A DNA stretch of 26,454 bases, taken from an uncultured Gluconobacter sp. (GTDB lineage Bacteria; Pseudomonadota; Alphaproteobacteria; Acetobacterales; Acetobacteraceae). How positions within the stretch are numbered: the first letter of the stretch is position 1; every line of letters begins with the position of its first letter. The translations under genes and the position numbers were made by a program. The DNA lies in contig CALFLO010000124.1 in the NCBI GenBank assembly GCA_937880175.1, positions 1 through 26,454 of the forward strand, written 5' to 3'. This document shows positions 14,357 through 22,521 of the stretch, piece after piece. The notes under the pieces were generated by a model, which was not told where the DNA came from, made no database searches, and worked only from the letters and a program-made list of their open reading frames with translations.

Positions 14357-14400
14357 ACAAAACCCCGCCGGAGCAGGTCTCCGGCGGGGTTTTGTTTTTT
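14357..14400. terminator. Strong bidirectional intrinsic terminator
   Basis: A perfect 17-bp stem runs from 14357 to 14373 and from 14379 to 14395, with core CCCCGCCGGAG / CTCCGGCGGGG and a 5-base CAGGT loop. T-runs follow the stem on plus (to 14400), and TTTTGTGT follows on minus. It ends the helicase transcript and the converging glycosyltransferase transcript. Confidence 0.95.
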
Positions 14401-15503
14401 CAGGCGTCGGGCAGGAGTGAGATCAGTTCCCGGACCCGATCGAGAATGTCTTCGACCGGGAGCGGGATGGCGGCGTCGTCCGTATGGTTTTCCTGAGCTG
14501 CTCCTGTCTGGAAGACATCCGCCCAGTATTTCAGTTCACCCTGTGTTGCCATGGCGGCGAAGCAGGGGTTGATGTGGTGCGACGGAACGAGTTCGTAAAC
14601 GAGCGTTCCGGGCTGGCACCAGGCGATATTGGCCATCCCGGCGCCGAGCATCCCCATGACCATCCCCGCGTCGCTGAACAGGCGGATCTGTTCGGTCAGG
14701 GACAGGGCTTCGGGATGCACGCGCTCGAAGCCGAGTTTTTCCAGTGCGTCAGCAAGTTCGGCTTCGTTGGGAACGTGCCGGTTGGCCGAACTGCCACGCT
14801 CGATATAGAGCTTTCGTCGAGTGGGCTGTGTTGAGGCTCCTGTGATATCGCGCAGCCGCGCATAGGCGGCCCGGGAAAGGTCCGAGATTGCGAAATCGGT
14901 GCTGCCATTGACGAAGGTGATGTAGTCGAGGGCTTTGAAAGCGTATTGCCGCCCCTGTTGCATGCGGAGATGGGCGTCGGAGGTCAGGCCAAAAAGATCC
15001 AGCGTCTCGAACTGCCAGGAGTGCATGTGTTCGGGCAGCACAAGGCGGACCGGTCTGCCTGTCCGAGACAGGACATGCAGGGTCGGGATCGTATGGGCGA
15101 CCCAGTGATAGTAGTTCGAAGCCCAGTGATCGACACAGCTCGCCGTCATGCCTTTGAAGGGTGTGCAGTGAATGATATCCGCAGGTCGCAGCCGCAGGTT
15201 ACGGACGGCCTCCGGATCTTGGACATAGGCTGTTTCGGGAACTGGTACGCCTGCATGCAGCAGCGTCATCAGTGGCTGGTCCAGTACGACGTTGCGCAGG
15301 GCGTATTGGTGGACCGTGACCGGCATGCTTTCCCAGTTCCGGAACGGGTTTCGCTCCGGATGGGGCAGGTCAGACGCGCAGACCGGGAGAAGCGGCCGGA
15401 CGGCACAGGTTTCAAGAACCGTTATGCTGTGGGCGACTTCCGCCAGAGCGGAAGATCCGGCTGGCGGGGAGAAAAGGCGCCTGAGACGGGAAAGAAGCTG
15501 CAT
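14400..15503 (-). CDS. Glycosyltransferase family 61 (DUF563-type) protein
   Basis: The 367-residue protein matches bacterial GT61/DUF563 proteins, which probably move sugars onto polysaccharides or glycans; the donor and acceptor cannot be read from sequence. Visible landmarks are NYYHWV (130-135), the conserved basic segment RRKLYIERG (229-237) followed by RHVPNEAEL, and GMLGAGMANIAWCQPGT (284-300), the block that usually reads GAxGAxxTN in this family. There is no signal peptide or membrane segment. The gene starts 8 bases after the PPK2 stop, so it is the last gene of the ydfG-ppk2 unit. Its stop codon lies at the edge of the bidirectional terminator. A role in exopolysaccharide or lipopolysaccharide synthesis is inferred only. 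Confidence 0.82.
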   Translation of the reverse strand: MQLLSRLRRLFSPPAGSSALAEVAHSITVLETCAVRPLLPVCASDLPHPERNPFRNWESMPVTVHQYALRNVVLDQPLMTLLHAGVPVPETAYVQDPEAVRNLRLRPADIIHCTPFKGMTASCVDHWASNYYHWVAHTIPTLHVLSRTGRPVRLVLPEHMHSWQFETLDLFGLTSDAHLRMQQGRQYAFKALDYITFVNGSTDFAISDLSRAAYARLRDITGASTQPTRRKLYIERGSSANRHVPNEAELADALEKLGFERVHPEALSLTEQIRLFSDAGMVMGMLGAGMANIAWCQPGTLVYELVPSHHINPCFAAMATQGELKYWADVFQTGAAQENHTDDAAIPLPVEDILDRVRELISLLPDA

Positions 15504-15511
15504 GATCAGGA

Positions 15512-16390
15512 TCAGACGGTCTTGGCCGCCCCTTTGAGCAGGGCCTGCTGGGCTTTCTTGAGCGGATCGGACATTTTCTGTTCCGGCTCCTTGAGGTGCA
15601 GGCTTTCAAGCGTGTCCAGAAGCGCCTCGGCCACGAGCACGCGGGCGAGCCATTTATGGTCTGACGGAATCACGATCCACGGGGCATCCGGCGTTGCGGT
15701 TGCGCGGATGGCCTCTTCGTAAGCTGCGGTGTAATGCGGCCAGAATTCGCGTTCCTTCAGGTCAGCGGGGCTGAATTTCCAGCGTTTTTCCGGGTGGTCC
15801 AGCCGCTTGAGCAGGCGCATGCGCTGTTCTTCGGGGGAAATATGCAGGAAAAGTTTGAGGACGATGACGTTCTGGCGCCGCAGATAGCTCTCGAAGTTGC
15901 GCAGATCGCTCAGACGGTGATCCCAGAAATCCGGAAGATCGGGGTTGAGACCGCGGGCACGGACCATGTCCGGATGGACGCGCTCGACCAGAACATCTTC
16001 ATAATGGCTGCGGTTGAAAATGCCGATCTCGCCGCGTGAGGGCACCGCAAGATGGATGCGCCATAGATCATCATGGCGCGTCGCGATGCCGACGGGGGCC
16101 TTGAACGACGTGACATGAACGCCCTGCGGGTTCAGGCCGGAAAAGGCATGGCGGATCGCCCCGTCCTTGCCGGCCGTGTCCATCCCCTGAAGCACGACGA
16201 GGATGCCGTGGGTCGCATAGGCCGCAAGCCGTTGTTGCAGGACGGACATCCGGTCCACGCAGTCGCGGATGCGCGTTCGGGACGTGTCTTTCTGGCGGCC
16301 GAGCTTGTCGTTCGTGGCAATGGAGGACAGACGGAAGTTTTTTCCGTCCGTAATGCGAAGTTGGGAAGGAAGCCCGCTCTCACCCGACAT
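15512..16390 (-). CDS. ppk2: Polyphosphate kinase 2 family protein (PPK2)
   Basis: PPK2 enzymes transfer phosphate between inorganic polyphosphate and nucleotides. The 292-residue protein has one PPK2 domain with Walker A GMDTAGKDG (69-77), Walker B region FNRSHYEDVL (125-134) and a lid segment RLLKRLDHPEKRWKFS (192-207). The pattern GMDxAGKDGxxxHxxSGxNPQG resembles the class III enzymes that can phosphorylate both AMP and ADP, so nucleotide regeneration from polyphosphate is the likely role; the class is inferred from motif memory. The start overlaps the end of ydfG by 11 bases, and the next gene follows after 8 bases, so the unit is translationally coupled. No PPK1 or exopolyphosphatase gene is in this window. 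Confidence 0.92.
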   Translation of the reverse strand: MSGESGLPSQLRITDGKNFRLSSIATNDKLGRQKDTSRTRIRDCVDRMSVLQQRLAAYATHGILVVLQGMDTAGKDGAIRHAFSGLNPQGVHVTSFKAPVGIATRHDDLWRIHLAVPSRGEIGIFNRSHYEDVLVERVHPDMVRARGLNPDLPDFWDHRLSDLRNFESYLRRQNVIVLKLFLHISPEEQRMRLLKRLDHPEKRWKFSPADLKEREFWPHYTAAYEEAIRATATPDAPWIVIPSDHKWLARVLVAEALLDTLESLHLKEPEQKMSDPLKKAQQALLKGAAKTV

Positions 16391-17135
16391 GACGGTTCAC
16401 CGCAAGTCCACCCGATGCCTGACAGACCGGCATCATTTCCAGATAATTGACGTTGACGTGCCAGGGCAGGCTGATCAGCCAGGAGACGGTTCCGGCGATG
16501 TCTTCGGGCGTCAGTGGCGTCGTATCCTTGTAGACGGCTGCCGCCTTGGCATCGTCACGCAGCCGCACATTGCTGAACTCGCTGCCGCCACACAGGCCGG
16601 GCTCGATGTTCGTCACGCGGATGCGGGTGCCGAGCAGGTCCGTGCGCAGGTTCTGGGTGAACTGGTGCACGAAGGCCTTCGTCGCGCCATAGACGTTCCC
16701 GCCCGTATAGGGATAGGTCCCGGCCGTGCTGCCCAGAGCGATGATGTAGCCCGTATTGCGCTGGACCATGCCCGGCAGAAGCGCGCGGGTCAGTTCCACG
16801 ACGCCCGAGACGTTCGTTGCGATCATCGATTCCCAGTTGTCGGCTTCGGCGTCCTGCGCGGGCTCCATGCCGAGTGCCAGACCTGCATTGTTCACGAGGA
16901 CGTCGATGTCCTGCCATTCCTCCGGCAGGGCAGCTGGCAGGGCGCGTAGGGCGTTGCGGTCGGTCATGTCGAGCGTGAAGGGCAGGACGCTCTCGCCAAG
17001 TTCCGCCTTGAGGGCTTCCAGACGCTCCTTGCGGCGGCCGGTTGCGATAACGCGGTGACCTTCGCGGACGAGGCGCGTTGCAATGGCGTGACCGAAACCT
17101 GCGGTGGCGCCGGTGACGAGGACGGTGAGAGGCAT
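16380..17135 (-). CDS. ydfG: NADP-dependent short-chain dehydrogenase, YdfG type
   Basis: The 251-residue protein closely follows E. coli YdfG, a 3-hydroxy acid (L-allo-threonine/serine) dehydrogenase that also reduces malonic semialdehyde. The cofactor loop is TGATAGFG (8-15), with ATGRR (31-35) consistent with NADP preference. NNAG is at 82-85 and the catalytic set is S136, Y149 and K153 (YGATK). The stretches NNAGLALGMEPA, GGNVYGATKAFV and NIEPGLCGG match the subfamily. The open frame extends 49 codons upstream, but the start at 17135 has GGAG at good spacing and opens directly into MPLTVLVTGATAG. It is the first gene of a minus-strand unit with ppk2 and the GT61 gene. Confidence 0.93.
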   Translation of the reverse strand: MPLTVLVTGATAGFGHAIATRLVREGHRVIATGRRKERLEALKAELGESVLPFTLDMTDRNALRALPAALPEEWQDIDVLVNNAGLALGMEPAQDAEADNWESMIATNVSGVVELTRALLPGMVQRNTGYIIALGSTAGTYPYTGGNVYGATKAFVHQFTQNLRTDLLGTRIRVTNIEPGLCGGSEFSNVRLRDDAKAAAVYKDTTPLTPEDIAGTVSWLISLPWHVNVNYLEMMPVCQASGGLAVNRHVG

Positions 17136-17192
17136 GACAATCTCCAGACGGACAGTCCGCACCCGGCAGGGGCGGCGCGGGATACTCAGATC

Positions 17193-17211
17193 AATGACAT
17201 TGGATGTCATT
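17193..17211. promoter_or_regulatory. Operator-like palindrome between ydfG and yqgE
   Basis: AATGACAT (17193-17200) and ATGTCATT (17204-17211) form a perfect 8-bp inverted repeat around the trinucleotide TGG. The arrangement and arm length are typical of a site for a dimeric repressor. It lies in the 122-base gap between the divergent ydfG and yqgE starts and overlaps the proposed ydfG -10 element. No regulator gene is adjacent, so the binding protein is unknown. Confidence 0.55.
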
Positions 17212-17238
17212 AACACTCCTGAAGGCAAACGCTTGCAA
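17210..17238 (-). promoter_or_regulatory. Possible sigma-70-type promoter for ydfG
   Basis: Reading minus, TTGCAA (17238-17233) and TGTTAA (17215-17210) are 17 bases apart, resembling -35 and -10 elements. Transcription would begin near 17203, at the centre of the palindrome, giving a leader of about 68 bases before the ydfG ATG. This is a match by eye only. Confidence 0.35.
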
Positions 17239-17257
17239 TACAGGAAGGGATGCACCC

Positions 17258-17884
17258 ATGTTGGCAGGCATGAAGAAAACACTCGACGGACGGAATGACA
17301 ACCTGACAGACGCCGGTCTCATGGAGCTCGGCCTTACGGGAAAACTGCTCGTGGCGGCGCCTGCGCTGGCGGAGACGTTCTTTGAGCGGACGGTGATCTA
17401 TCTCTGCGCCCATTCGGAGCAGGACGGCGCGATGGGGCTGATCGTCAACAAACGCCTCTCCCAGCCGGGGCTGGACGACCTGTTCGGACAGCTGGGAATC
17501 GAGCCCAACCCTCCAGAGCGCAGGATTGGCGTCTGCATGGGCGGCCCTGTCGAGCATGCGCGCGGGTTTGTGCTGCATTCGGCGGACTGGGCCGGGGAGG
17601 GCAGTCTGGACGTCGATGGTCACACCACCCTGACCGCCAGTCTGGATATTCTGCGCGAGATCGCGTCCGGTGATGGTCCGAAGCAGGCGATGATGGCGCT
17701 CGGACATGCGGCCTGGGCGCCGGGGCAGCTCGAACAGGAAATCCTGCGCGACAGTTCGTGGTTCATCGCGCCCGCGACCGACGAGATCGTGTTCGGCACC
17801 GATCATGCGAAAAAATGGCGACAGGCCCTTGCGGCCATAGATTTCGACCCGCTTCTTCTTTCTTCATCAGTCGGGGAAGCCTGA
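17258..17884 (+). CDS. yqgE: YqgE/AlgH family protein (UPF0301)
   Basis: This conserved family has no settled biochemical function; AlgH in Pseudomonas was linked to alginate regulation. The 208-residue protein carries the family blocks GKLLVAAPAL, FFERTVIYLCAH, GAMGLIVNK, GGPVEHARGFVLH and GHAAWAPGQLEQEI. It is about 20 residues longer than the E. coli protein (187) at the N-terminus. The start at 17258 is chosen because AGGAAGG lies 9 bases before it; ATGs at 17204 (within the palindrome), 17270 and 17321 are alternatives, the last fitting the minimal family length best. It leads a plus-strand group with grxB and the M20 peptidase and is divergent from ydfG. Confidence 0.88.
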   Translation: MLAGMKKTLDGRNDNLTDAGLMELGLTGKLLVAAPALAETFFERTVIYLCAHSEQDGAMGLIVNKRLSQPGLDDLFGQLGIEPNPPERRIGVCMGGPVEHARGFVLHSADWAGEGSLDVDGHTTLTASLDILREIASGDGPKQAMMALGHAAWAPGQLEQEILRDSSWFIAPATDEIVFGTDHAKKWRQALAAIDFDPLLLSSSVGEA

Positions 17885-17942
17885 GAAGGCGTTCGGTCCC
17901 GCAGATAAACCACCAGCCACAGGCCAGACACAGGAAGGCAGC

Positions 17943-18596
17943 ATGAGCGCACCTTATATCCTCTACATCTATGAACACTGCCCGTTCTGCACCAAGGCGC
18001 GGATGATTTTCGGGTTCAAAAACATCCCTTATGAGCAGCGTATCCTGCTCAATGATGATGTTGATGGCCCGGTCCGCATGGTGGGGCGCAAGGTTGTGCC
18101 CATCCTTGAGGAAAACGGGACCTTCATGCCCGAGAGCATGGATATCGTCGCCCATATCGACGCGATCGGGACGCCTGTCCTGACGGGTGAGGTTCGACCC
18201 GAGATTGCGGCATGGCTGAAAAAAGCGGGAACGCCGCTCTATCGTCTGTTCCTGCCCCGCGCTGCGGCCGCGCCGCTGCCGGAATTTGCGACCACTTCCG
18301 CGCGCGCGGGATTTATCCGTCGCAAGGAGCCGTCCGTGGGCTCGTTCAGCGCGCTGCTCGAAGACGGGACCGATGAGCTTGCGCAGCTGAACGCGCTGCT
18401 GAAGGAACTGGCTCCGCTGATCCGCTCGCCCGAAGCCGTGAATGGCGAACTCTCCACGGATGACATCCATCTTTATGCGCATCTGCACAGCATGTCGCTG
18501 ATCCGGGGCGTCGTGTATCCCCCCGAGGTCGAAGCCTGCCGACAGGCCATTGCCGTCCGGTCGGGCGTGGAGCTGTTTGACAACATTGCTGTCTGA
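17943..18596 (+). CDS. grxB: Glutaredoxin 2
   Basis: GrxB is a monomeric glutaredoxin with a glutathione S-transferase-like fold that reduces protein disulfides and glutathione mixed disulfides in the cytoplasm. The 217-residue length matches E. coli Grx2 (215). The redox centre is C13-P-F-C16 in YEHCPFCTKARMIFG. Other matching segments are NIPYEQRILLNDD, RMVGRKVVPIL and MPESMDIVAHID. An AGGAAGG ribosome site precedes the ATG. It starts 58 bases after yqgE with no terminator between, so the two are probably co-transcribed, in keeping with a redox or stress role for the group. Confidence 0.94.
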   Translation: MSAPYILYIYEHCPFCTKARMIFGFKNIPYEQRILLNDDVDGPVRMVGRKVVPILEENGTFMPESMDIVAHIDAIGTPVLTGEVRPEIAAWLKKAGTPLYRLFLPRAAAAPLPEFATTSARAGFIRRKEPSVGSFSALLEDGTDELAQLNALLKELAPLIRSPEAVNGELSTDDIHLYAHLHSMSLIRGVVYPPEVEACRQAIAVRSGVELFDNIAV

Positions 18597-18659
18597 ACGC
18601 CTCCGCTAGGCAAAGATGCTCAAGACAGTTACGGTTTCGCATTCAATATGGAGGTTCGG

Positions 18660-20051
18660 ATGCGCGGAACTGTTTGTGGGCTTGTTGTCTCCTGTCTGAT
18701 GGCGGGGAGTGCGCTTGCCGCCCCCGCCAGTCATCCGCAGGCCGAGACGCAGGCCCTGTCTCTGGCGGAAAAGGCGATTGCACTGCGGTCGGTTGCGGGA
18801 ACCGGGAACCAGACTCCGCAGGTTGCGGCGCTGTTTCGTGATGCGCTGGTTCAGGGGGGCTTTGCGGCCTCCGACATTACCATCACGCCTTATCATGACG
18901 CGGCCTATCTGATTGCGCGCTGGCACGGCACGGATCCGTCCCTGAAGCCGCTGGTGATTTCGGGCCATATGGATGTGGTCGAAGCCAAGGCTGCTGACTG
19001 GACCCATGACCCGTTCAAGCCGCAGATTGTGAATGGTTATCTGCTGGGTCGCGGCGCCACGGACATGAAGCTCGACGATACGGTCGGGATTGCGTCCCTT
19101 CTGGAACTCAGGCGCGAGGGGTATCGTCCACGGCGGGATATCATCCTCGCGTTTTCGGGCGATGAAGAGACCGAGATGAACACCGGGCAGGCAATCGCCA
19201 AACTCCTTGATACGGCGGATCTCGTACTGAATGTTGACGGGGCTAATGGTGTCCTGGATGACCGGACTGGAAAGCCGATCTATTTCAGTTGGGAGGGTGC
19301 GGAGAAATCCTATGCGGATTATCGCCTGACCATCACCAACCCCGGCGGCCATTCTTCCGAACCGCGTGCCGTGAATGCGATCGACGAGCTGGCGGCGGCA
19401 TTGCTGCGGATTCAGCAGCACCGCTTCAAACCGGAGCTGAACGAGCTCACGCATGCCTATTTCGTCAGTGCGGCGCAATGGGAAGCGCCTGCTACAGCGG
19501 CAGCCATGCGTGCGTTTGCTGCCAATCCGGCGGATGAAAAAGCCATTGCGACCCTGTCAGCCGATCCCTCCCTTATCGGACGGATGGGAACGACCTGCGT
19601 GGTGACCATGATCAACGGCGGCCACGCCCTGAATGCGCTGCCGCAGCGTGCGACGGCAAACATCAACTGCCGGATTTTTCCCGGACACCCGCGCCCGGAA
19701 ATCGCAAAGGAACTTCAGGAGGCTGCGGCCGATCCCGCCCTGAAGATCGAGGACGTTTCGGCTGGTTCCGTTGAAACCGCTGCCTCGCCGATGCGGCCTG
19801 ATTTCGTGAAAGCCGTCGAGCATGGCATTCACAGCGTCTATCCCGGAATGCCGGTCTTCCCGAGCATGTCGTCAGGCGCGAGCGACAGCATGTGGTACCG
19901 CTACAATCATGTGCCCAGCTACGGCATGTCGCCGTTGTTCATCAAACCGTCTGAATCCTTCATGCACGGTCTGAACGAACGGACGCCTGTGGCCTCCATC
20001 CGCCCTGCCGTCGATGCGATGATGGTGATGGTGACGGATCTGTCTCACTAA
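18660..20051 (+). CDS. Exported M20-family metallopeptidase
   Basis: M20 peptidases are dizinc enzymes that remove or split small peptides or acylated amino acids. The 463-residue protein starts with a signal peptide (MRGTVCGLVVSCLMAGSALA, cleavage after A20), so it likely acts in the periplasm. Metal and catalytic residues are H103 and D105 in SGHMDVVEA, D135 in GRGATDMKLDD, catalytic E169 with E170 in GDEETE, D193 in NVDG and H436 in SFMHG. H231 in GGHSSEP lies in the lid/dimerisation domain. The start at 18660 is preferred over an in-frame ATG at 18648, since the latter overlaps the GGAGG ribosome site. It follows grxB by 63 bases and ends at a bidirectional terminator. Substrate is unknown. 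Confidence 0.88.
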   Translation: MRGTVCGLVVSCLMAGSALAAPASHPQAETQALSLAEKAIALRSVAGTGNQTPQVAALFRDALVQGGFAASDITITPYHDAAYLIARWHGTDPSLKPLVISGHMDVVEAKAADWTHDPFKPQIVNGYLLGRGATDMKLDDTVGIASLLELRREGYRPRRDIILAFSGDEETEMNTGQAIAKLLDTADLVLNVDGANGVLDDRTGKPIYFSWEGAEKSYADYRLTITNPGGHSSEPRAVNAIDELAAALLRIQQHRFKPELNELTHAYFVSAAQWEAPATAAAMRAFAANPADEKAIATLSADPSLIGRMGTTCVVTMINGGHALNALPQRATANINCRIFPGHPRPEIAKELQEAAADPALKIEDVSAGSVETAASPMRPDFVKAVEHGIHSVYPGMPVFPSMSSGASDSMWYRYNHVPSYGMSPLFIKPSESFMHGLNERTPVASIRPAVDAMMVMVTDLSH

Positions 20052-20066
20052 AGACATCAGTTACAA

Positions 20067-20102
20067 AAAAAGGGGCCGGATCGTGTGATCCGGCCCCTTT
20101 TT
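20067..20102. terminator. Bidirectional intrinsic terminator
   Basis: A perfect stem pairs GGGGCCGGATC (20072-20082) with GATCCGGCCCC (20087-20097) around a GTGT loop. A-run (20065-20071) and T-run (20098-20102) flank it, so it works for both strands. It separates the convergent M20 and DPP-IV-like genes. Confidence 0.95.
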
Positions 20103-20122
20103 CATGTCTGCATGGCGGGATG

Positions 20123-22330
20123 TTATTTCCCGGGCTGAAGAACCGCGTTCAGGAACTGTACCCGACGTTGGGCCACGCGGGCGCGGATGACCGGGTCCGG
20201 CAGCATATGCGTGCCTGGCAGCAGCAGCAGGTCATAGGGCTTGCCAGCCTGGAGCAGGGCCTGCGTCAGTTTCATGGTGTTTTCAAAGTAGACATTATCA
20301 TCCGTGATGCCGTGCATGAGCAGCAAAGGCTGTTTGAGCGTGTCGGCATAGGTCAGGACGTTGCTCTTGCGATAGCCTTCCGGATCGTCCTGCGGGGTGC
20401 CGAGATAACGCTCGGTATAAGCGGTGTCATAATCCGCGAAATCGACAGGCGGAGCGCCTGCCACGCCCACCTTGAACACGTCCGGCCGGCGGATGGTCGC
20501 CATGGCGGTGAAATAGCCACCAAAGGACCAGCCATGCACGCCGACACGGGAGAGATCCATCTCGCGGTGCCGTTTGCCGAGCGCCTGAAGCCCGTCGATC
20601 TGGTCCTGAAGCGGCGCATCGATCAGATTGCCCTTGATGGCGCGCTCGAAATCATGGTCGCGCCCCGGTGTGCCCCGGCCGTCGATCGTGACGACGATAT
20701 AGCCCTGATTGGCGAGGCACTGGTCATCCAGAAAGGATGTCGGTGTATCGCGCACCAGCTTCACGCCCGGCCCGGCATAGACCGACAGCACGACCGGATA
20801 GCGTTTTAAGGCGCTGAAATTCTCCGGCCGGATGATCGCGGCGTCCAGATCACGCGGGCCTGCGGTCGTGAACTCGGCATGGACCGGGAGTTTCGGCGCC
20901 TGCGCCACGCTGGGGAGCGTGGCCACGACATGGCCCGCCGTATCCCGCACCAGCGTCTGGCGGGTGCCGGCGGCACTGGCGAACGTGTCCACCATGGCCG
21001 TGTGCGTCCCATTCGTGAGGTGGACATTGTGAATGCCGCGTTCCGTCACAAAGGGCGTGACGGCCCCGGTTTTCAGATCGATATGGACGACCTCGTTGTC
21101 CAGCCGGTTGGCGCGGACGGTGGCCGTGAGGGTGTTGTGTTCGGCGTCGTAATCGTTGAGGGCGATATAGGACAGGCCGGGCGGCGTCAGGACGCGTTCG
21201 AGCTTTCCGTCCGGGGCATGAAGTTCGAGCTGCCAGTCTTTGCCGCGGTCTGCGGCCCAGAGAAAGCCTGCGTTGTTGTCCAGGAAGACGGGCAGGTTGT
21301 GGCCACCGGACGCGGCGCGCGGGTCCAGTTCGATCCAGGCCGGGTCGGACTGCTCCAGAAGAAGATGGGTGGCGCCAGTGGCAGGGTCGATGGTGAGAAG
21401 CTGTTCCTGCGTCTGGGCGCGGTTGAGCAGTACGACGGCGAGGGGGCCGTTCTTGCGCCAGACGACGCGACCAAGATACGGCCAGGTCTCGTGGTCCCAT
21501 GAAATCCAGCGGACCGGGCCGCCCTTGGCGTCTATGAGACCGAAGCGCGTTTTCGCGTTGTTCGTCCCGGCGCGGGGATAGCGGAAAGTGACGGGCTCGG
21601 CCTGCGGGGCTTCGGGATTGGTGATGTAATGCTTTTCGACGTCGCTGTTATCGGCTTCCTCGAATAGAATGGTCTTGCTGTCCGGGGACCACCAGGCGCC
21701 ATCAGCGCGTTCCAGCTCTTCCGCGGCGGCAAACTCGGCGAGGCCGTGCGTCAGGGTCTCGCTGCCGCCCGTTGTCAGACGCGTTTCGCGTCCGCTGACG
21801 AGATCAACGCTGTAAAGGTCATTGTCCCGCACGGCGGCAAGGCTCATTCCGTCCGGCGAAAGACGGGGGGCGATCCACTGGCCTTCAACAGGCGTGACGC
21901 GGCCGTCATCGGTGGCGATGCGTTCAAGCTGGCCACCCTGTGAGGCGAGAACCGTGCCCCCGTCCTCGCTCATCTGATAGTCGGTAATGCCAGACATGAT
22001 CTGGCGTGCCCGCTCGCGCCGGGCCTTTTCCTCGACCGACAGATTTTCCGGACCCGAAGCCGGGGCGGCCAGCTCATGCAGCGAATGGTCCGGCAGATCG
22101 TAGCGATAGAGATGCAGATGCGTGTCGAACGGTCCCGAGCGCAGGAACAGGACGGAATGACCATCCGGCGTGACTTCGGCATGGTTCGGCAGGCCAAGGG
22201 CGCCATTCCGGGTTTTGGCCAGATCGACCATGCAGGCGGCGGGATCTGCAGCCTGAAGCGCACCGGCTGAGAGCAGCGGAGACAGGACGGCGCAGGCCAG
22301 AAGGGTTCGGCGCAGGGAAAGGGACAGCAT
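20123..22330 (-). CDS. Exported S9 family (dipeptidyl peptidase IV-like) serine peptidase
   Basis: Family S9B enzymes release dipeptides, commonly X-Pro, from peptide N-termini. The 735-residue protein has a signal peptide (about residues 1-27, ending ALQA), an N-terminal beta-propeller region (about 40-480) and a C-terminal alpha/beta hydrolase domain. The catalytic triad is S602 in GWSFGGY, D678 in GITDDNVYF and H708 in GTHML. The glutamate pair that binds the substrate N-terminus in DPP-IV is seen as E204-E205 (AEFAAAEELERADG). These residues support an active enzyme located in the periplasm. GGAG lies just before the ATG. It is convergent with the exported M20 peptidase; the pair could act in sequence on peptides, but this is inference. 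Confidence 0.92.
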   Translation of the reverse strand: MLSLSLRRTLLACAVLSPLLSAGALQAADPAACMVDLAKTRNGALGLPNHAEVTPDGHSVLFLRSGPFDTHLHLYRYDLPDHSLHELAAPASGPENLSVEEKARRERARQIMSGITDYQMSEDGGTVLASQGGQLERIATDDGRVTPVEGQWIAPRLSPDGMSLAAVRDNDLYSVDLVSGRETRLTTGGSETLTHGLAEFAAAEELERADGAWWSPDSKTILFEEADNSDVEKHYITNPEAPQAEPVTFRYPRAGTNNAKTRFGLIDAKGGPVRWISWDHETWPYLGRVVWRKNGPLAVVLLNRAQTQEQLLTIDPATGATHLLLEQSDPAWIELDPRAASGGHNLPVFLDNNAGFLWAADRGKDWQLELHAPDGKLERVLTPPGLSYIALNDYDAEHNTLTATVRANRLDNEVVHIDLKTGAVTPFVTERGIHNVHLTNGTHTAMVDTFASAAGTRQTLVRDTAGHVVATLPSVAQAPKLPVHAEFTTAGPRDLDAAIIRPENFSALKRYPVVLSVYAGPGVKLVRDTPTSFLDDQCLANQGYIVVTIDGRGTPGRDHDFERAIKGNLIDAPLQDQIDGLQALGKRHREMDLSRVGVHGWSFGGYFTAMATIRRPDVFKVGVAGAPPVDFADYDTAYTERYLGTPQDDPEGYRKSNVLTYADTLKQPLLLMHGITDDNVYFENTMKLTQALLQAGKPYDLLLLPGTHMLPDPVIRARVAQRRVQFLNAVLQPGK

Positions 22331-22521
22331 TGCATCTCCGCAGGAATAACGACGGACAGGATTTTGACGTCGATCATGGACCGGGGCGCGATTTGTGAAC
22401 AGGGTTTCCGCGAAGGATGACGCAGCCCTCTCACGTTTTCGGGAGGGTGGGCGTTTTTACCGGGACCGATCCGGGGCTCGGGTGTTCTGTATCATGGTAT
22501 GTCTCAGCAAGAAGGAGCCTG

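Noticed and set aside
12949..14358. A 469-residue minus-strand frame opposite the RNA helicase
   Set aside because: It consists largely of Ala/Thr/Arg repeats produced by reading the Gly/Arg tail and core codons backwards; no ribosome site or family similarity.
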